Source of the DNA: Onishia taeanensis
GTDB taxonomy: Bacteria > Pseudomonadota > Gammaproteobacteria > Pseudomonadales > Halomonadaceae
Length of the DNA stretch: 36,249 nucleotides
Reading direction: 5' to 3'
NCBI RefSeq assembly: GCF_013349955.1
Contig: NZ_JABVXC010000021.1
Location: 1 to 36,249, forward strand
Shown here: piece after piece, positions 7,010-15,307 of the stretch
Layout of the letters: each line of letters begins with the position of its first letter
How positions within the stretch are numbered: the first letter of the stretch is position 1
Notes under the pieces: generated by a model
The model's input: only the letters and a program-made list of their open reading frames with translations
Told to the model about the DNA's origin: nothing
Database searches by the model: none
Made by a program: the position numbers and the translations under genes

Positions 7010-8740
7010 ATGTTGCGAATCCTTCATTCGCTACCGCGCACGCACAAGTTTCTTTTGTTACCCGTCGCCACAATGGTGGCCGTGCTGGGCGCGCAGCAAC
7101 TTTACACCACCGTGTCGGCCTCGGAAGACGAGACCGATAACACCGAATATACCGTCGTCGAGATGCCCATCGGTACCTCAGACGCGCCACAAGTTGTCGA
7201 AGCAGCAGCGACACCGGTGCATGAGCGTCCATCGCTGCGCAGTGGCGATGAAGGTTATATTCCCCTGACCAGCCTGAAGGCACAGGAAATCGTCGACATC
7301 AATTTCCTGGCCAAGGCTCACGCCGACACCTTGTACGACCCTGACGCACGTGATTTTGCGCCACCTGAAGATTCCCGCCAGATCAGCGAACAAGACGACA
7401 GCAAGACCGTCGATGATACCGCTGGGCTGGTCGCCGGCGAGCCGCCGACGCTGGATGCAGGTGTCCTGCAGTTGGCCAGTCACCTGGCTGAGATCAACGC
7501 GGGTGATGGCGCCGAAGGTGGCACCTCCTACGATGACTTCTCCGCAGATCCCTTGTGGCTTGTCGATGATGATCCCTCGCTTGAAGCCGAGATCGTCGCT
7601 CACCAGAACTTCGTTCCCCAGTGGGAAACCTATACCGTGCAGCCCGGCGACACCTTCGCGGTGCTTGCCGAGCGCACCCTGGGTCTTGGCTACAGCGACG
7701 TCATGCAGCTACTCGACTCCTTGCCCGACAAGAACGTGCTGACCCGCTGGCGAGTGGGCCAGAACTTCGACTACAAAGTGGATGAAAACGGCGACCTGAT
7801 GGCACTGCGTATCATGAAGAATGCGCGCAGTGGCTATCTGATCGAACGGGCAGAAAACGATCAGCAAGCCTTCGAGATCGCCGACATCGAGAAGGCCGGC
7901 GAAGCGACCCAGCGGCTATTCTCCGGCACCGTCAGCGGCAGCTTTGGGCAGTCGGCCCAGGCGACCGGCCTGAACTCGGCCGAGGTAGCCGAGCTGACCA
8001 ACGTGCTATCCAAGAAACTCGATTTCCGTCGCGACACCCGGCGTGGCGACACCTTCCAGGTATTGGTCGAGTCCGACATCCTCGACGGCAAAAGCCTCGA
8101 TTCGCGCGTTCTCGCCGTGCGCTACCAAGGCGCGCGGATGGATCTGACGGTACTGCGCAATAGCGACGATAACCGCTTCTACACGCCGGATGGACATAGC
8201 CTCGACCCCGCCTTCAACCGCTACCCTTTCGAAGGACATTACCGGATCAGCTCGTCATTCAACCTGCGCCGCAAACATCCGATCACCGGGCGCATCAGCC
8301 CTCATTACGGCACCGACTTTGCCATGCCCCCAGGCTCCACAGTGCGCGCGCCAGCCGATGGTCGTGTGGTCAAGTCCGCCTACCATCGCTTGGCGGGCAA
8401 CTACCTGGTGGTTCGCCACGACAACGGTTACAAGACACGCTACCTGCATCTCTCTAAGCGGCTAGTCGGCGAAGGCGAGCGAGTCACCATGGGAGAGCGC
8501 ATCGCCCTTTCCGGCAACACTGGCCGTAGCACAGGCGCTCACCTGCACTACGAGGTGATTGCCAATGGCAACCGAGTCGATGCCATGCGCGTCGACCTGC
8601 CAGAAAACCAGAGTCTTTCCGGCCCCGCCCTGGCCGCTTTCAAGCGCGAAGCAGAGCCGATGCTGTCCCGCCTGGAAAACGACGGCGACGCCTCCGCCAT
8701 CGCACAGACAAATACCACCATGAGCGGCGATGGCAGCTGA
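7010..8740 (+). CDS. M23-family peptidoglycan endopeptidase with LysM/OapA-type domain (MepM-like)
   Basis: 576-residue murein DD-endopeptidase. A single N-terminal membrane anchor or uncleaved signal (residues 13-30) is followed by an acidic low-complexity stretch, then a LysM-type peptidoglycan-binding domain around 205-260 (YTVQPGDTFAVLAERTLG). The C-terminal M23 domain (about 400-530) has the zinc ligands His432 and Asp436 (HYGTDF) and His513 with partner His511 (HLHYE). All catalytic ligands are present, so an active hydrolase that opens crosslinks for wall growth is expected. The ribosome site before the ATG is weak. A LexA-like box 80 bp upstream suggests possible DNA-damage control, unusual for this family. 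A strong terminator follows. Confidence 0.9.
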   Translation: MLRILHSLPRTHKFLLLPVATMVAVLGAQQLYTTVSASEDETDNTEYTVVEMPIGTSDAPQVVEAAATPVHERPSLRSGDEGYIPLTSLKAQEIVDINFLAKAHADTLYDPDARDFAPPEDSRQISEQDDSKTVDDTAGLVAGEPPTLDAGVLQLASHLAEINAGDGAEGGTSYDDFSADPLWLVDDDPSLEAEIVAHQNFVPQWETYTVQPGDTFAVLAERTLGLGYSDVMQLLDSLPDKNVLTRWRVGQNFDYKVDENGDLMALRIMKNARSGYLIERAENDQQAFEIADIEKAGEATQRLFSGTVSGSFGQSAQATGLNSAEVAELTNVLSKKLDFRRDTRRGDTFQVLVESDILDGKSLDSRVLAVRYQGARMDLTVLRNSDDNRFYTPDGHSLDPAFNRYPFEGHYRISSSFNLRRKHPITGRISPHYGTDFAMPPGSTVRAPADGRVVKSAYHRLAGNYLVVRHDNGYKTRYLHLSKRLVGEGERVTMGERIALSGNTGRSTGAHLHYEVIANGNRVDAMRVDLPENQSLSGPALAAFKREAEPMLSRLENDGDASAIAQTNTTMSGDGS

Positions 8741-8777
8741 CGCTAGCGCTTGAAGCGCATCACTTCAGCCGCGAACC

Positions 8778-8814
8778 AAAAACCCCGCCATAGCATCGCT
8801 ATGGCGGGGTTTTT
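8778..8814 (+). terminator. Rho-independent terminator after the M23 peptidase
   Basis: A perfect 17-bp inverted repeat (arm AAAAACCCCGCCATAGC) with a three-base loop, ending in five T residues. The symmetrical A/T ends would let it work in both directions. Confidence 0.93.
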
Positions 8815-9090
8815 GTTACCTCTCTGCTTCCTGACGGTGAGTCACTGCCATCTCTCGGTGCAACCTGCACCATCAGTGCCCATTCACCGGACCTTATTGT
8901 CACCAGAAAAACACGTAACACAATGAAAATAATATAAAAATATTAAAATGGCGAATTTTTTGCCTAATCAATACCAGTCAGTACTAGGCGTAGACCAGGC
9001 TCCACAGGGGTACGAGTGCGTCGGACTCAACCTTCAACGGCGAAGGCCCAAGATCGTGTGTTCGAACGTCATTCGGCAAGGAATGTCCCC
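8815..9090 (+). other. Upstream region of the nitrate/nitrite transporter gene
   Basis: About 275 bp with no convincing gene. An AT-rich block at 8910-8960 inside otherwise GC-rich DNA is the likely promoter region. I could not identify a confident -35/-10 pair or a NarL/FNR-type site. A short open frame starting near 8948 has no ribosome site and is not called. Confidence 0.4.
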
Positions 9091-10440
9091 ATGGAAATCC
9101 GTAACAAAGCCAACAAGATTCGCCTATTGAACTGGAAAGCGCCCCAAATGCGGGCCTTTCATTTCTCCTGGTTCGCCTTCCACATCTGCTTTTTTGGCTG
9201 GTTTGGCATCGCCCCCCTGATGGCGGTGGTACGTGACGACCTGGGCCTGACCAAGACCCAGATCGGTAACACCATCATCGCCTCGGTAGCCATCACCGTG
9301 ATTGTGCGCCTGGCCATCGGCGTTCTATGCGACAAGATCGGCCCGCGCCGCGCCTATACCTGGCTGCTGTGCCTGGGCTCGCTGCCGGTCATGTGCATCG
9401 GTCTGGCAGACAGCTTCCAGTCCTTCTTCCTCGCACGACTGGCCATCGGTGCCATTGGCGCCTCCTTCGTGATCACCCAGTACCATACGTCGATCATGTT
9501 CGCCCCCAATGTGGTGGGCACCGCCAATGCCACCTCCGCAGGCTGGGGCAACCTGGGCGGCGGCACAACCCAGATCGTGATGCCGCTGATCTTCTCAGGC
9601 ATCCTGATGCTCGGGGTCAACGAGGCACTCGGCTGGCGCCTGGCCATGGTCGTGCCCGGTGTGGTGCTGTTCTTCACCGGCATCGCCTACTACTTCTTCA
9701 CCCAGGACGCGCCGGACGGCAACTTCGAGGACCTGCGAGCCCGGGGCGAACTGCCGCCCGCCAGCGGCGAGAATGGCATGGGGGCGAGCTTTGCGACCGC
9801 CGCCAAGGACATCCGCGTCTGGGCCCTGTTCGTGGTCTATGCCGCCTGCTTCGGGGTCGAGTTGACCATCAACAATATCGCCGCCATCTATTTCTTCGAT
9901 AACTTCGACCTGACGCTGGCAACCGCCGGCCTGATCGCCGGCCTGTTCGGCCTGATGAACCTCTTTGCGCGGACCCTGGGCGGCATCTTCTCCGACCTCT
10001 TCGCTCGCAATGCTGGTCTCAAGGGCCGGGTGCGCTGGCTGTTCATTGCCATGCTATGCGAGGGCGTCGCGCTGCTATTCTTCTCGCAGATGCATATCCT
10101 GGCACTCGCCATCGGTATCATGCTGGTGTTCAGCCTCTTTGTGCAGATGGCCGAGGGAGCCACCTTCGGTGTCGTGCCCTTCATCAACCAGAAGGCACTG
10201 GGCGCCGTGGCCGGCATTGTCGGTGCGGGAGGCAACGCCGGAGCCGTCGCCGCAGGCTTCCTGTTCCGCACCGAAGCCCTGACCTATCAGCAAGGCCTCT
10301 TCTATCTTGGCGTCGCCGTAATCATTGCCTCGCTCTGCGCCTTGCTGGTCCGTTTCTCCCCCCAGGTCGAGACCGAGGTCAATTCCGCCTATCAGGATGC
10401 CGCCGGCAAACATCCCTCAGCCGCCATCTCTCTGCGCTAG
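9091..10440 (+). CDS. NarK-type nitrate/nitrite transporter (major facilitator superfamily)
   Basis: 449-residue inner-membrane protein with about 12 predicted helices. Both nitrate-signature motifs of the NNP family are visible: SAGWGNLGGGTTQ at residues 149-161, and a second near residues 370-400 (GAVAGIVGAGGNAGAV). The conserved VITQYHTSIMFAPN segment precedes the first. It imports nitrate or exchanges nitrate for nitrite. The ATG at 9091 is chosen because AAGGAATG lies just upstream and the protein then begins with a short charged cytoplasmic tail. Longer in-frame starts add an arginine-rich extension with no family match. No nitrate or nitrite reductase gene is nearby, so assimilation and respiration cannot be separated. 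Confidence 0.9.
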   Translation: MEIRNKANKIRLLNWKAPQMRAFHFSWFAFHICFFGWFGIAPLMAVVRDDLGLTKTQIGNTIIASVAITVIVRLAIGVLCDKIGPRRAYTWLLCLGSLPVMCIGLADSFQSFFLARLAIGAIGASFVITQYHTSIMFAPNVVGTANATSAGWGNLGGGTTQIVMPLIFSGILMLGVNEALGWRLAMVVPGVVLFFTGIAYYFFTQDAPDGNFEDLRARGELPPASGENGMGASFATAAKDIRVWALFVVYAACFGVELTINNIAAIYFFDNFDLTLATAGLIAGLFGLMNLFARTLGGIFSDLFARNAGLKGRVRWLFIAMLCEGVALLFFSQMHILALAIGIMLVFSLFVQMAEGATFGVVPFINQKALGAVAGIVGAGGNAGAVAAGFLFRTEALTYQQGLFYLGVAVIIASLCALLVRFSPQVETEVNSAYQDAAGKHPSAAISLR

Positions 10441-10461
10441 TCAAACCCAGTCTAGGCGCCG

Positions 10462-10510
10462 TAACAAAAATGCCGCCGTCACCCCTTGGGTGACGGCGGC
10501 ATTTTTGTTA
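10462..10510 (+). terminator. Strong bidirectional terminator after the nitrate transporter
   Basis: A perfect 23-bp inverted repeat with a three-base loop (10462-10484 pairs with 10488-10510). The stem ends in A5/T5 tracts on both sides. Confidence 0.93.
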
Positions 10511-10585
10511 GCAGCAAAACCATTGCACACATCAGCTGCCTTCGCCATGCTGGAGGCATATGGGTTCTGAGTAGAAGGGGGTCGT

Positions 10586-11275
10586 ATGAATGATCGTGTC
10601 CTGCTGATTACCGGCGCTTCCAGCGGTATTGGTGCCGCCACGGCCCGAGCCGCTTCCCGAGAAGGCTTTCGACTGGTGCTGGCCGCCCGCTCCCGCGAGA
10701 AGCTCAAGGCACTGGCCCAGGAACTGGGGCCCGAAAATGTGCTGACCGTCAGCTGCGACGTCACGTCAATGGACGATCAGCAAAGCATGATCGAGGAAGC
10801 GCTGGAGCGTTTCGGGCGCCTCGACGTGGTGTTCGCCAATGCCGGGCGCGGCGGCTCGCCGGGCGGTTTCAAAGGCGCCGATCATGAGGCCTGGAAGGAC
10901 ATGATCCTGACCAACATCTTCGGCGTGGGCCTGACCCTGCAAGCCTGCCTGCCAGCGCTTCAAAAAACTCGCGGACATGTGCTGCTGACCGGATCGGCGG
11001 CCGGGCGCGCCACCATTCCCGGTTCAATGTACGGCGCCACCAAGTGGGCGGTTACCGGCATCGGCTATAACCTGCGCGAGGAGCTGCGTGGCAGCGGCAT
11101 CCGTGTGACGCTGATCGAACCCGGCATGGTCGATACGCCCTTCTTCGATGAGCCGCCCACTCACGCCCTGGAAGACAAGGACATCGCCAACGCGGTGCTC
11201 TACGCCATCAATCAGCCGCCCCACGTCGACGTCAACGAGATCCTGGTGCGCCCCACCCCGCCACTCGAGCGCTAG
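10586..11275 (+). CDS. Short-chain dehydrogenase/reductase, YdfG-like
   Basis: 229-residue classical SDR. The NAD(P)-binding TGASSGIG motif is at residues 9-16 and the structural NAG at 85-87. The catalytic tetrad is intact: Asn110, Ser137, Tyr149 and Lys153 (YGATK). Arg36 in the AARSRE segment after the second strand suggests NADPH preference. The EPGMVDTPFF loop and overall length resemble E. coli YdfG, which reduces malonic semialdehyde and oxidises 3-hydroxy acids. That assignment is by resemblance only. The gene is a single unit behind a strong terminator, converging with a LysE-family exporter gene. Confidence 0.85.
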   Translation: MNDRVLLITGASSGIGAATARAASREGFRLVLAARSREKLKALAQELGPENVLTVSCDVTSMDDQQSMIEEALERFGRLDVVFANAGRGGSPGGFKGADHEAWKDMILTNIFGVGLTLQACLPALQKTRGHVLLTGSAAGRATIPGSMYGATKWAVTGIGYNLREELRGSGIRVTLIEPGMVDTPFFDEPPTHALEDKDIANAVLYAINQPPHVDVNEILVRPTPPLER

Positions 11276-11354
11276 CCCCGCTCTTCTTAATCTGGATTAG
11301 CCGACTCAAGGCTTAACCCGCCGCCCGTTCCAGACGCTGAAGCCAAGCTGAGCC

Positions 11355-11975
11355 TTAGCTCAGGATCATCAGCACGCAGGCGGCGGTCAGCAACCCCATC
11401 ACCGCATTGAAGACCCGCCAGTGGCGAGGCGTCTTCATCAGCCGGCCTAGCGCCACGCCAAAGCCCGCCCAAAGCGAAATCGATGGCAGGCTGATGAGGC
11501 CCATCACGAGAATGATCGCCATTGCAGAAACCAGGAAGGCATCGCCGGACAGCGTGAAGGACGCGATCCCCGAGATCGCCATCACCCAAGCCTTGGGATT
11601 GGCGAACTGGAAGGCAGCGGCCTGCCAGAAAGTCAGTGGACGCGCGTCTTCACCGGGACCACGCTGATTCGGCGGTGGCGCGGTGGCGATCTTGTAGGCC
11701 AGCCACAGCAGATAGGCGCTACCGGCGACCTTGAGGCCCTGCTGCAGCGGCGGCCACTGTTCGAACAGGGCACCCAATCCCAGTGCCACCGCCCCCATCA
11801 GCACCATCACCCCCATCGAGATGCCGAGCATATGCGGCAGAGTTCTCACAAAGCCGTAGTTGGCCCCGGACGCGGTCAACATCATGTTGTTGGGGCCAGG
11901 CGTGGCCGTCATGCTGAAAGCAAACAATATCATCGGGCCAATCAGGGCAAGCAACTCAGGCATTGGGGCGGTCAT
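11355..11975 (-). CDS. LysE/RhtB-family amino-acid exporter
   Basis: 206-residue inner-membrane exporter with about five to six hydrophobic helices. The N-terminal TPGPNNMML motif is the hallmark of LysE/RhtB translocators, and the mid-protein FQFANPKAWVMA block is also typical. Substrates of relatives are amino acids such as homoserine, threonine, cysteine or basic amino acids. The specific one is unknown. AAGGAG lies six bases before the ATG. The gene is divergent from a MocR-type regulator across a 245-bp region with paired inverted repeats, so regulation by that protein is likely. Confidence 0.9.
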   Translation of the reverse strand: MTAPMPELLALIGPMILFAFSMTATPGPNNMMLTASGANYGFVRTLPHMLGISMGVMVLMGAVALGLGALFEQWPPLQQGLKVAGSAYLLWLAYKIATAPPPNQRGPGEDARPLTFWQAAAFQFANPKAWVMAISGIASFTLSGDAFLVSAMAIILVMGLISLPSISLWAGFGVALGRLMKTPRHWRVFNAVMGLLTAACVLMILS

Positions 11976-12041
11976 GGCAGGCTCCTTTAAGTCTAGTGGT
12001 TGGCATCGAGAGTTGGCATCGAGAGTTCGCGGAATCGCCTT

Positions 12042-12100
12042 AATTGTAGGGGTACAATTTTTCGAAACCGCCTGACAAAAACGACAATTGTGCGCACAAT
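12042..12100. promoter_or_regulatory. Two ATTGT/ACAAT inverted repeats between LysE and MocR genes
   Basis: AATTGTA-GGGG-TACAATT (12042-12059) and the perfect palindrome ATTGTGCGCACAAT (12087-12100) share ATTGT and ACAAT half-sites, with centres 43 bp apart (about four helical turns). They lie between divergent genes and are plausible operators for the MocR regulator. Confidence 0.55.
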
Positions 12101-12219
12101 ATTAGTATGCGCCGCCGTCACCACCGATCAAGCAATGCTTTGTCACCCCGACATTGCCCGATCCTTCCGCGACGGACCACCCGATTCGCCCCTTCATCTG
12201 CCTGCTGGAACATCGCCGC

Positions 12220-13641
12220 ATGGATATTCAGACCAAGGCCCGCGCCCGCTGCCACTGGCTGCCCGACCTCGACGCCGCCGCTGCTCCGCTCTACCAGGCA
12301 CTGGTCGAGCGGCTGGCCGCCGACATCGCCGCCGGCACCCTCGCCCCCGGCGAGCGCTTGCCACCACAGCGCCTGCTGGCCGACGCCCTCAAGGTGACCG
12401 TCGGCACCATTACCCGCGCCTACCGTGAGGCCGAGCGCCGCGGCTTGGTCGAAGCCAAGGTCGGCAGCGGCACCCGGGTACGCAGCCTGGCAGCGGATGC
12501 TCCCGCTTTTCATCACCTCTCCCACGCCCCCGATGGCAGCGTCGATCTATCGCTTAACGTGCCGATTCCGCACCCCATGCGCGCGCAGCAGCTCGCCGCC
12601 GTGATGGAACGCCTCGCCCATCGCCCTGGGGCCATCGACGCCGCCCTCGCTTACCAGCCCGAGCAGGGCAGCCAGACGAGTCGCGAGGCCCTGGCAGGCT
12701 GGCTGACGGAACAGGGCGTTCCCATGGGTGCCGACGAGCTGATCCTGACCAGCGGTGGCCAGCATGCGGACTATCTGGCCCTGCAGGCGCTGGTACAGCC
12801 CGGCGAGGCGGTGGCCTCGGCGGCCCTGACCTTTCCGGGCATGATCGCCGCCGCTCGCCAGCTCGGCCTCAAGCACCTGGCGGTGCCGATGGACGACGAA
12901 GGCATCCTGCCCGAGGCGCTGGAGCGCCTCTGCCTGCAGCAGAAGATTCGCCTGCTCTACCTGATGCCCGAGCACAACAACCCCACTGGCGCTCGAATGG
13001 GGCAGGCGCGCCGAGAGGCGATCGTCGAGGTCGCCAGACGCCACGACCTGCTGCTACTGGAAGATGGCGTACAGTTCGTGACCGCCGCAATGCGCGGCAT
13101 GCCCTTCTACCGTCTGGCACCGGAGCGCTCGCTGTATATCTTCAGCGTCTCCAAGCTGCTCGCCGGCGGCCTGCGCCTTGGTGCCCTGCGTGCGCCCGCC
13201 AACCTGATGGGCCGCCTTACCGCTTCGCTGCGCGCCCAGTACTGGGCCGTCCCCGAGCTGATGGCCAGCGCCGCCATCGAATGGCTGGTCAGCGCCGATG
13301 CCAAAACCCTAATCGATTGGCAATGGCAGGAGGTCGCAGCGCGCCAGCGACTGCTTGCCGAGCGCCTCAAAGGCCACGCGATAAGCGCTCACCCTTGTGG
13401 CTTTCATGCTTGGCTGACGCTGCCGGAGCCCTGGCGAGCGGTGGACCTTGTGACCCGGGCCGCGGAACGCGGCGTGACGGTGATCGGCGCCGATCCCTTC
13501 TGCGTCGGCAGCCAGCCGGCGCCTCAGGCGGTGCGTATCTGCGTGACGCCGCCCGCCGAACGCGCCCGGCTCGATGAAGGCCTGACGAGGCTGGCCGCAC
13601 TGCTCGACGAGGAGCCCCGTCGAGACTCGCCACTGGTGTGA
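12220..13641 (+). CDS. MocR-family regulator (GntR HTH fused to PLP aminotransferase-like domain)
   Basis: 473 residues from the chosen ATG. The N-terminal GntR winged helix covers about 20-85 (LYQALVERLAADIAAGTLAP, RLPPQRLLADAL). A fold-type I aminotransferase domain follows, with the PLP-binding Lys312 in the FSVSKLLAGGLRLG segment and a conserved EHNNPTG motif. Such proteins sense PLP or an amino acid and regulate transcription rather than catalyse transamination. An in-frame ATG at 12154 would add 22 unsupported residues. Neither start has a strong ribosome site. Control of the divergent LysE exporter is the likely role, analogous to other MocR/exporter pairs. The amino-acid ligand is unknown. 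Confidence 0.88.
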   Translation: MDIQTKARARCHWLPDLDAAAAPLYQALVERLAADIAAGTLAPGERLPPQRLLADALKVTVGTITRAYREAERRGLVEAKVGSGTRVRSLAADAPAFHHLSHAPDGSVDLSLNVPIPHPMRAQQLAAVMERLAHRPGAIDAALAYQPEQGSQTSREALAGWLTEQGVPMGADELILTSGGQHADYLALQALVQPGEAVASAALTFPGMIAAARQLGLKHLAVPMDDEGILPEALERLCLQQKIRLLYLMPEHNNPTGARMGQARREAIVEVARRHDLLLLEDGVQFVTAAMRGMPFYRLAPERSLYIFSVSKLLAGGLRLGALRAPANLMGRLTASLRAQYWAVPELMASAAIEWLVSADAKTLIDWQWQEVAARQRLLAERLKGHAISAHPCGFHAWLTLPEPWRAVDLVTRAAERGVTVIGADPFCVGSQPAPQAVRICVTPPAERARLDEGLTRLAALLDEEPRRDSPLV

Positions 13642-13694
13642 GGGTGTCGTGACGGCGCCGAAACGCCCATGACCGGCCCTTCTACCGTCAGGCA

Positions 13695-14939
13695 TTACAG
13701 CGAAAGGCCGGGCGTCGACGGACTCTGCCGCAGGAGCGTGTTCTGATCGATCATGTATTCCGTCGATATCTGGTAGGCGGCCGCACCGAGGGCTCGAGCG
13801 ATGCCGCCGAAGTGCCCCGGCTTGATATCGGGTCGTGTGACGCCCTGCATATCCAGTTGATCGAGCTGGCGTTCCACCTCATCCACGAGGCGCTTGCGAA
13901 TCGTGACGGGTAAGGCGCCATCGATCACCACGGCTTGAAAGTCGATGACCGCCAGAGAAGAAATGACCGCATGCGCCAGACTCCGCCCCGCCCGCCTGAT
14001 CCACGGCCGCACACTGGGTTCCACGGCGTCCCAGTCATCGGCGTCGGGCGGGATGTCGCGCAACGGATCGCCCCCCTGGTCCGCGATCATGCGCTCGAGG
14101 ACGACAAGGGACGCATGATCGACCAAACGATCGCCTCCGGGCTCGTCTGGCACACGCAGTGGGCCAAAGCCGCCTGCATTGCCACTGCGGCCGGGGAAGA
14201 CGCTGCCGTTCAAGACCACGCCGCCGCCGATGAAGGAGCCCACGAAGAAATAGATGAAATCCTGTGCCGTTTCGGGGGGCCCAAACACCAATTCGGCCCG
14301 GCAAGCCGCATTACCGTCGTTTTCCACGGTGATGGGCCAGGGGACGACATCCTTGAACTCCGCCACCGGGTCGAAACGGCGCCAGGCGTCCATCTCCTGC
14401 TGGGGCGCGCCGAGTTCAGCGACCCAGCTCCATAGTTCGAAAGGCATGGCGATATTCATCGCAGCGATGTCGCGCTGCGCTATGCCGGCCGAACTCACCA
14501 GCGAGGCCAAGTGTTCCGTCACGAAGCGTTGCGTCGCGGTGGGGGTGGGATACGCATGGGCCTCGCTGCGGTGGGCGAGCACCTTGCCAACGAAGTTGAC
14601 GATGACCAGTTCAAAGGTGCGCCGGCCGATCTTGAGACCCACGTAGTGGCGTGCCTCGGGATTCAGCATCATGGGAACCGAGGGCTGCCCGATGCGCCCG
14701 CGGATCGGGGAGCAGCGCAACAGCAGTCCATCCGCCTCCAGCGCACGAAAGATGACCGAGGCGGCATTCGGCGACAGGCCCGTCATCCGGGTCGCATCGG
14801 CCTTGGTGAGCTTTCCGTGGCTACGCACCAGGTGCAGAACCAAGCGTTCGTTGACCCCTCTCACCGTCGTCAGGTTCGACCCTTTCAGCGGGTGCGTACT
14901 CGCCTGGGCATCAGGCTGGTCTCCCTCGTTGTTCTTCAT
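13695..14939 (-). CDS. ROK-family transcriptional repressor, FrcR-like
   Basis: 414-residue ROK protein with an N-terminal winged helix-turn-helix (about 28-75, including TGLSPNAASVIFRALEADG) and a sugar-kinase-like domain. That domain carries ENDGNAAC at 206-213 and GSFIGGGVVLNG at 234-245. The usual ROK zinc-binding cysteine cluster is not evident. AGAGGGG precedes the ATG. It is divergent from the fructose-type ABC operon across 368 bp, matching the frcR position known from rhizobial frc loci. It is therefore expected to repress the operon until the sugar or its phosphate binds. The candidate operator is the palindrome at 15242-15262. Confidence 0.85.
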   Translation of the reverse strand: MKNNEGDQPDAQASTHPLKGSNLTTVRGVNERLVLHLVRSHGKLTKADATRMTGLSPNAASVIFRALEADGLLLRCSPIRGRIGQPSVPMMLNPEARHYVGLKIGRRTFELVIVNFVGKVLAHRSEAHAYPTPTATQRFVTEHLASLVSSAGIAQRDIAAMNIAMPFELWSWVAELGAPQQEMDAWRRFDPVAEFKDVVPWPITVENDGNAACRAELVFGPPETAQDFIYFFVGSFIGGGVVLNGSVFPGRSGNAGGFGPLRVPDEPGGDRLVDHASLVVLERMIADQGGDPLRDIPPDADDWDAVEPSVRPWIRRAGRSLAHAVISSLAVIDFQAVVIDGALPVTIRKRLVDEVERQLDQLDMQGVTRPDIKPGHFGGIARALGAAAYQISTEYMIDQNTLLRQSPSTPGLSL

Positions 14940-15307
14940 ACTGCCCCTCTAGGTTCATGAAACAACGGCAACGCCCGAGACGATAGCAAAGCCGTCGTCG
15001 ATCCTGCCGCTATCACCCTCTATAGGCCGGCGCCGCGGCCTTGTACTTTGGTCCCAAAAGCCGCCGCTTCGGTTGACTGCCCCAGCGCGCAGCACCTATA
15101 CCGATACCACACCGTGCGAGGTGTAAGGCAAAAGACAGGCCAGAGGATAACGCACGAAAGCCACGCATCGAGAGCGATGCGAAGGCTCGTCGCAAGAGGT
15201 TCCTGGCCTTGATACCAAGTAGATTCTCGCCCGGAATACTAATTACTTCAAAATGAAGTAATAAAAAGATTCGCCGACACCCCTCGACTCGAAACGGAAG
15301 GACAGCA
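14940..15307. other. Intergenic control region between the ROK regulator and the ABC operon
   Basis: 368 bp without a credible gene. The half next to the ABC operon becomes AT-rich and carries the 21-bp palindrome described separately. The half next to the regulator has only a GC-rich 6-bp-arm hairpin at 15024-15041. I see no confident promoter hexamer pair. Confidence 0.45.
15242..15262. promoter_or_regulatory. Candidate ROK operator upstream of the fructose-type ABC operon
   Basis: ATTACTTC-AAAAT-GAAGTAAT is a perfect inverted repeat with 8-bp arms, ending 45 bp before the start of the binding-protein gene. Its TTA...TAA-bordered, AT-rich form is like operators of ROK repressors, and it lies between a ROK gene and its likely target. 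Confidence 0.6.

Noticed and set aside
15209..15240. TTGATA and AATACT as a promoter of the fructose-type operon
   Set aside because: The spacing is 20 bp and the -10 match is poor, so it is not listed as a promoter.
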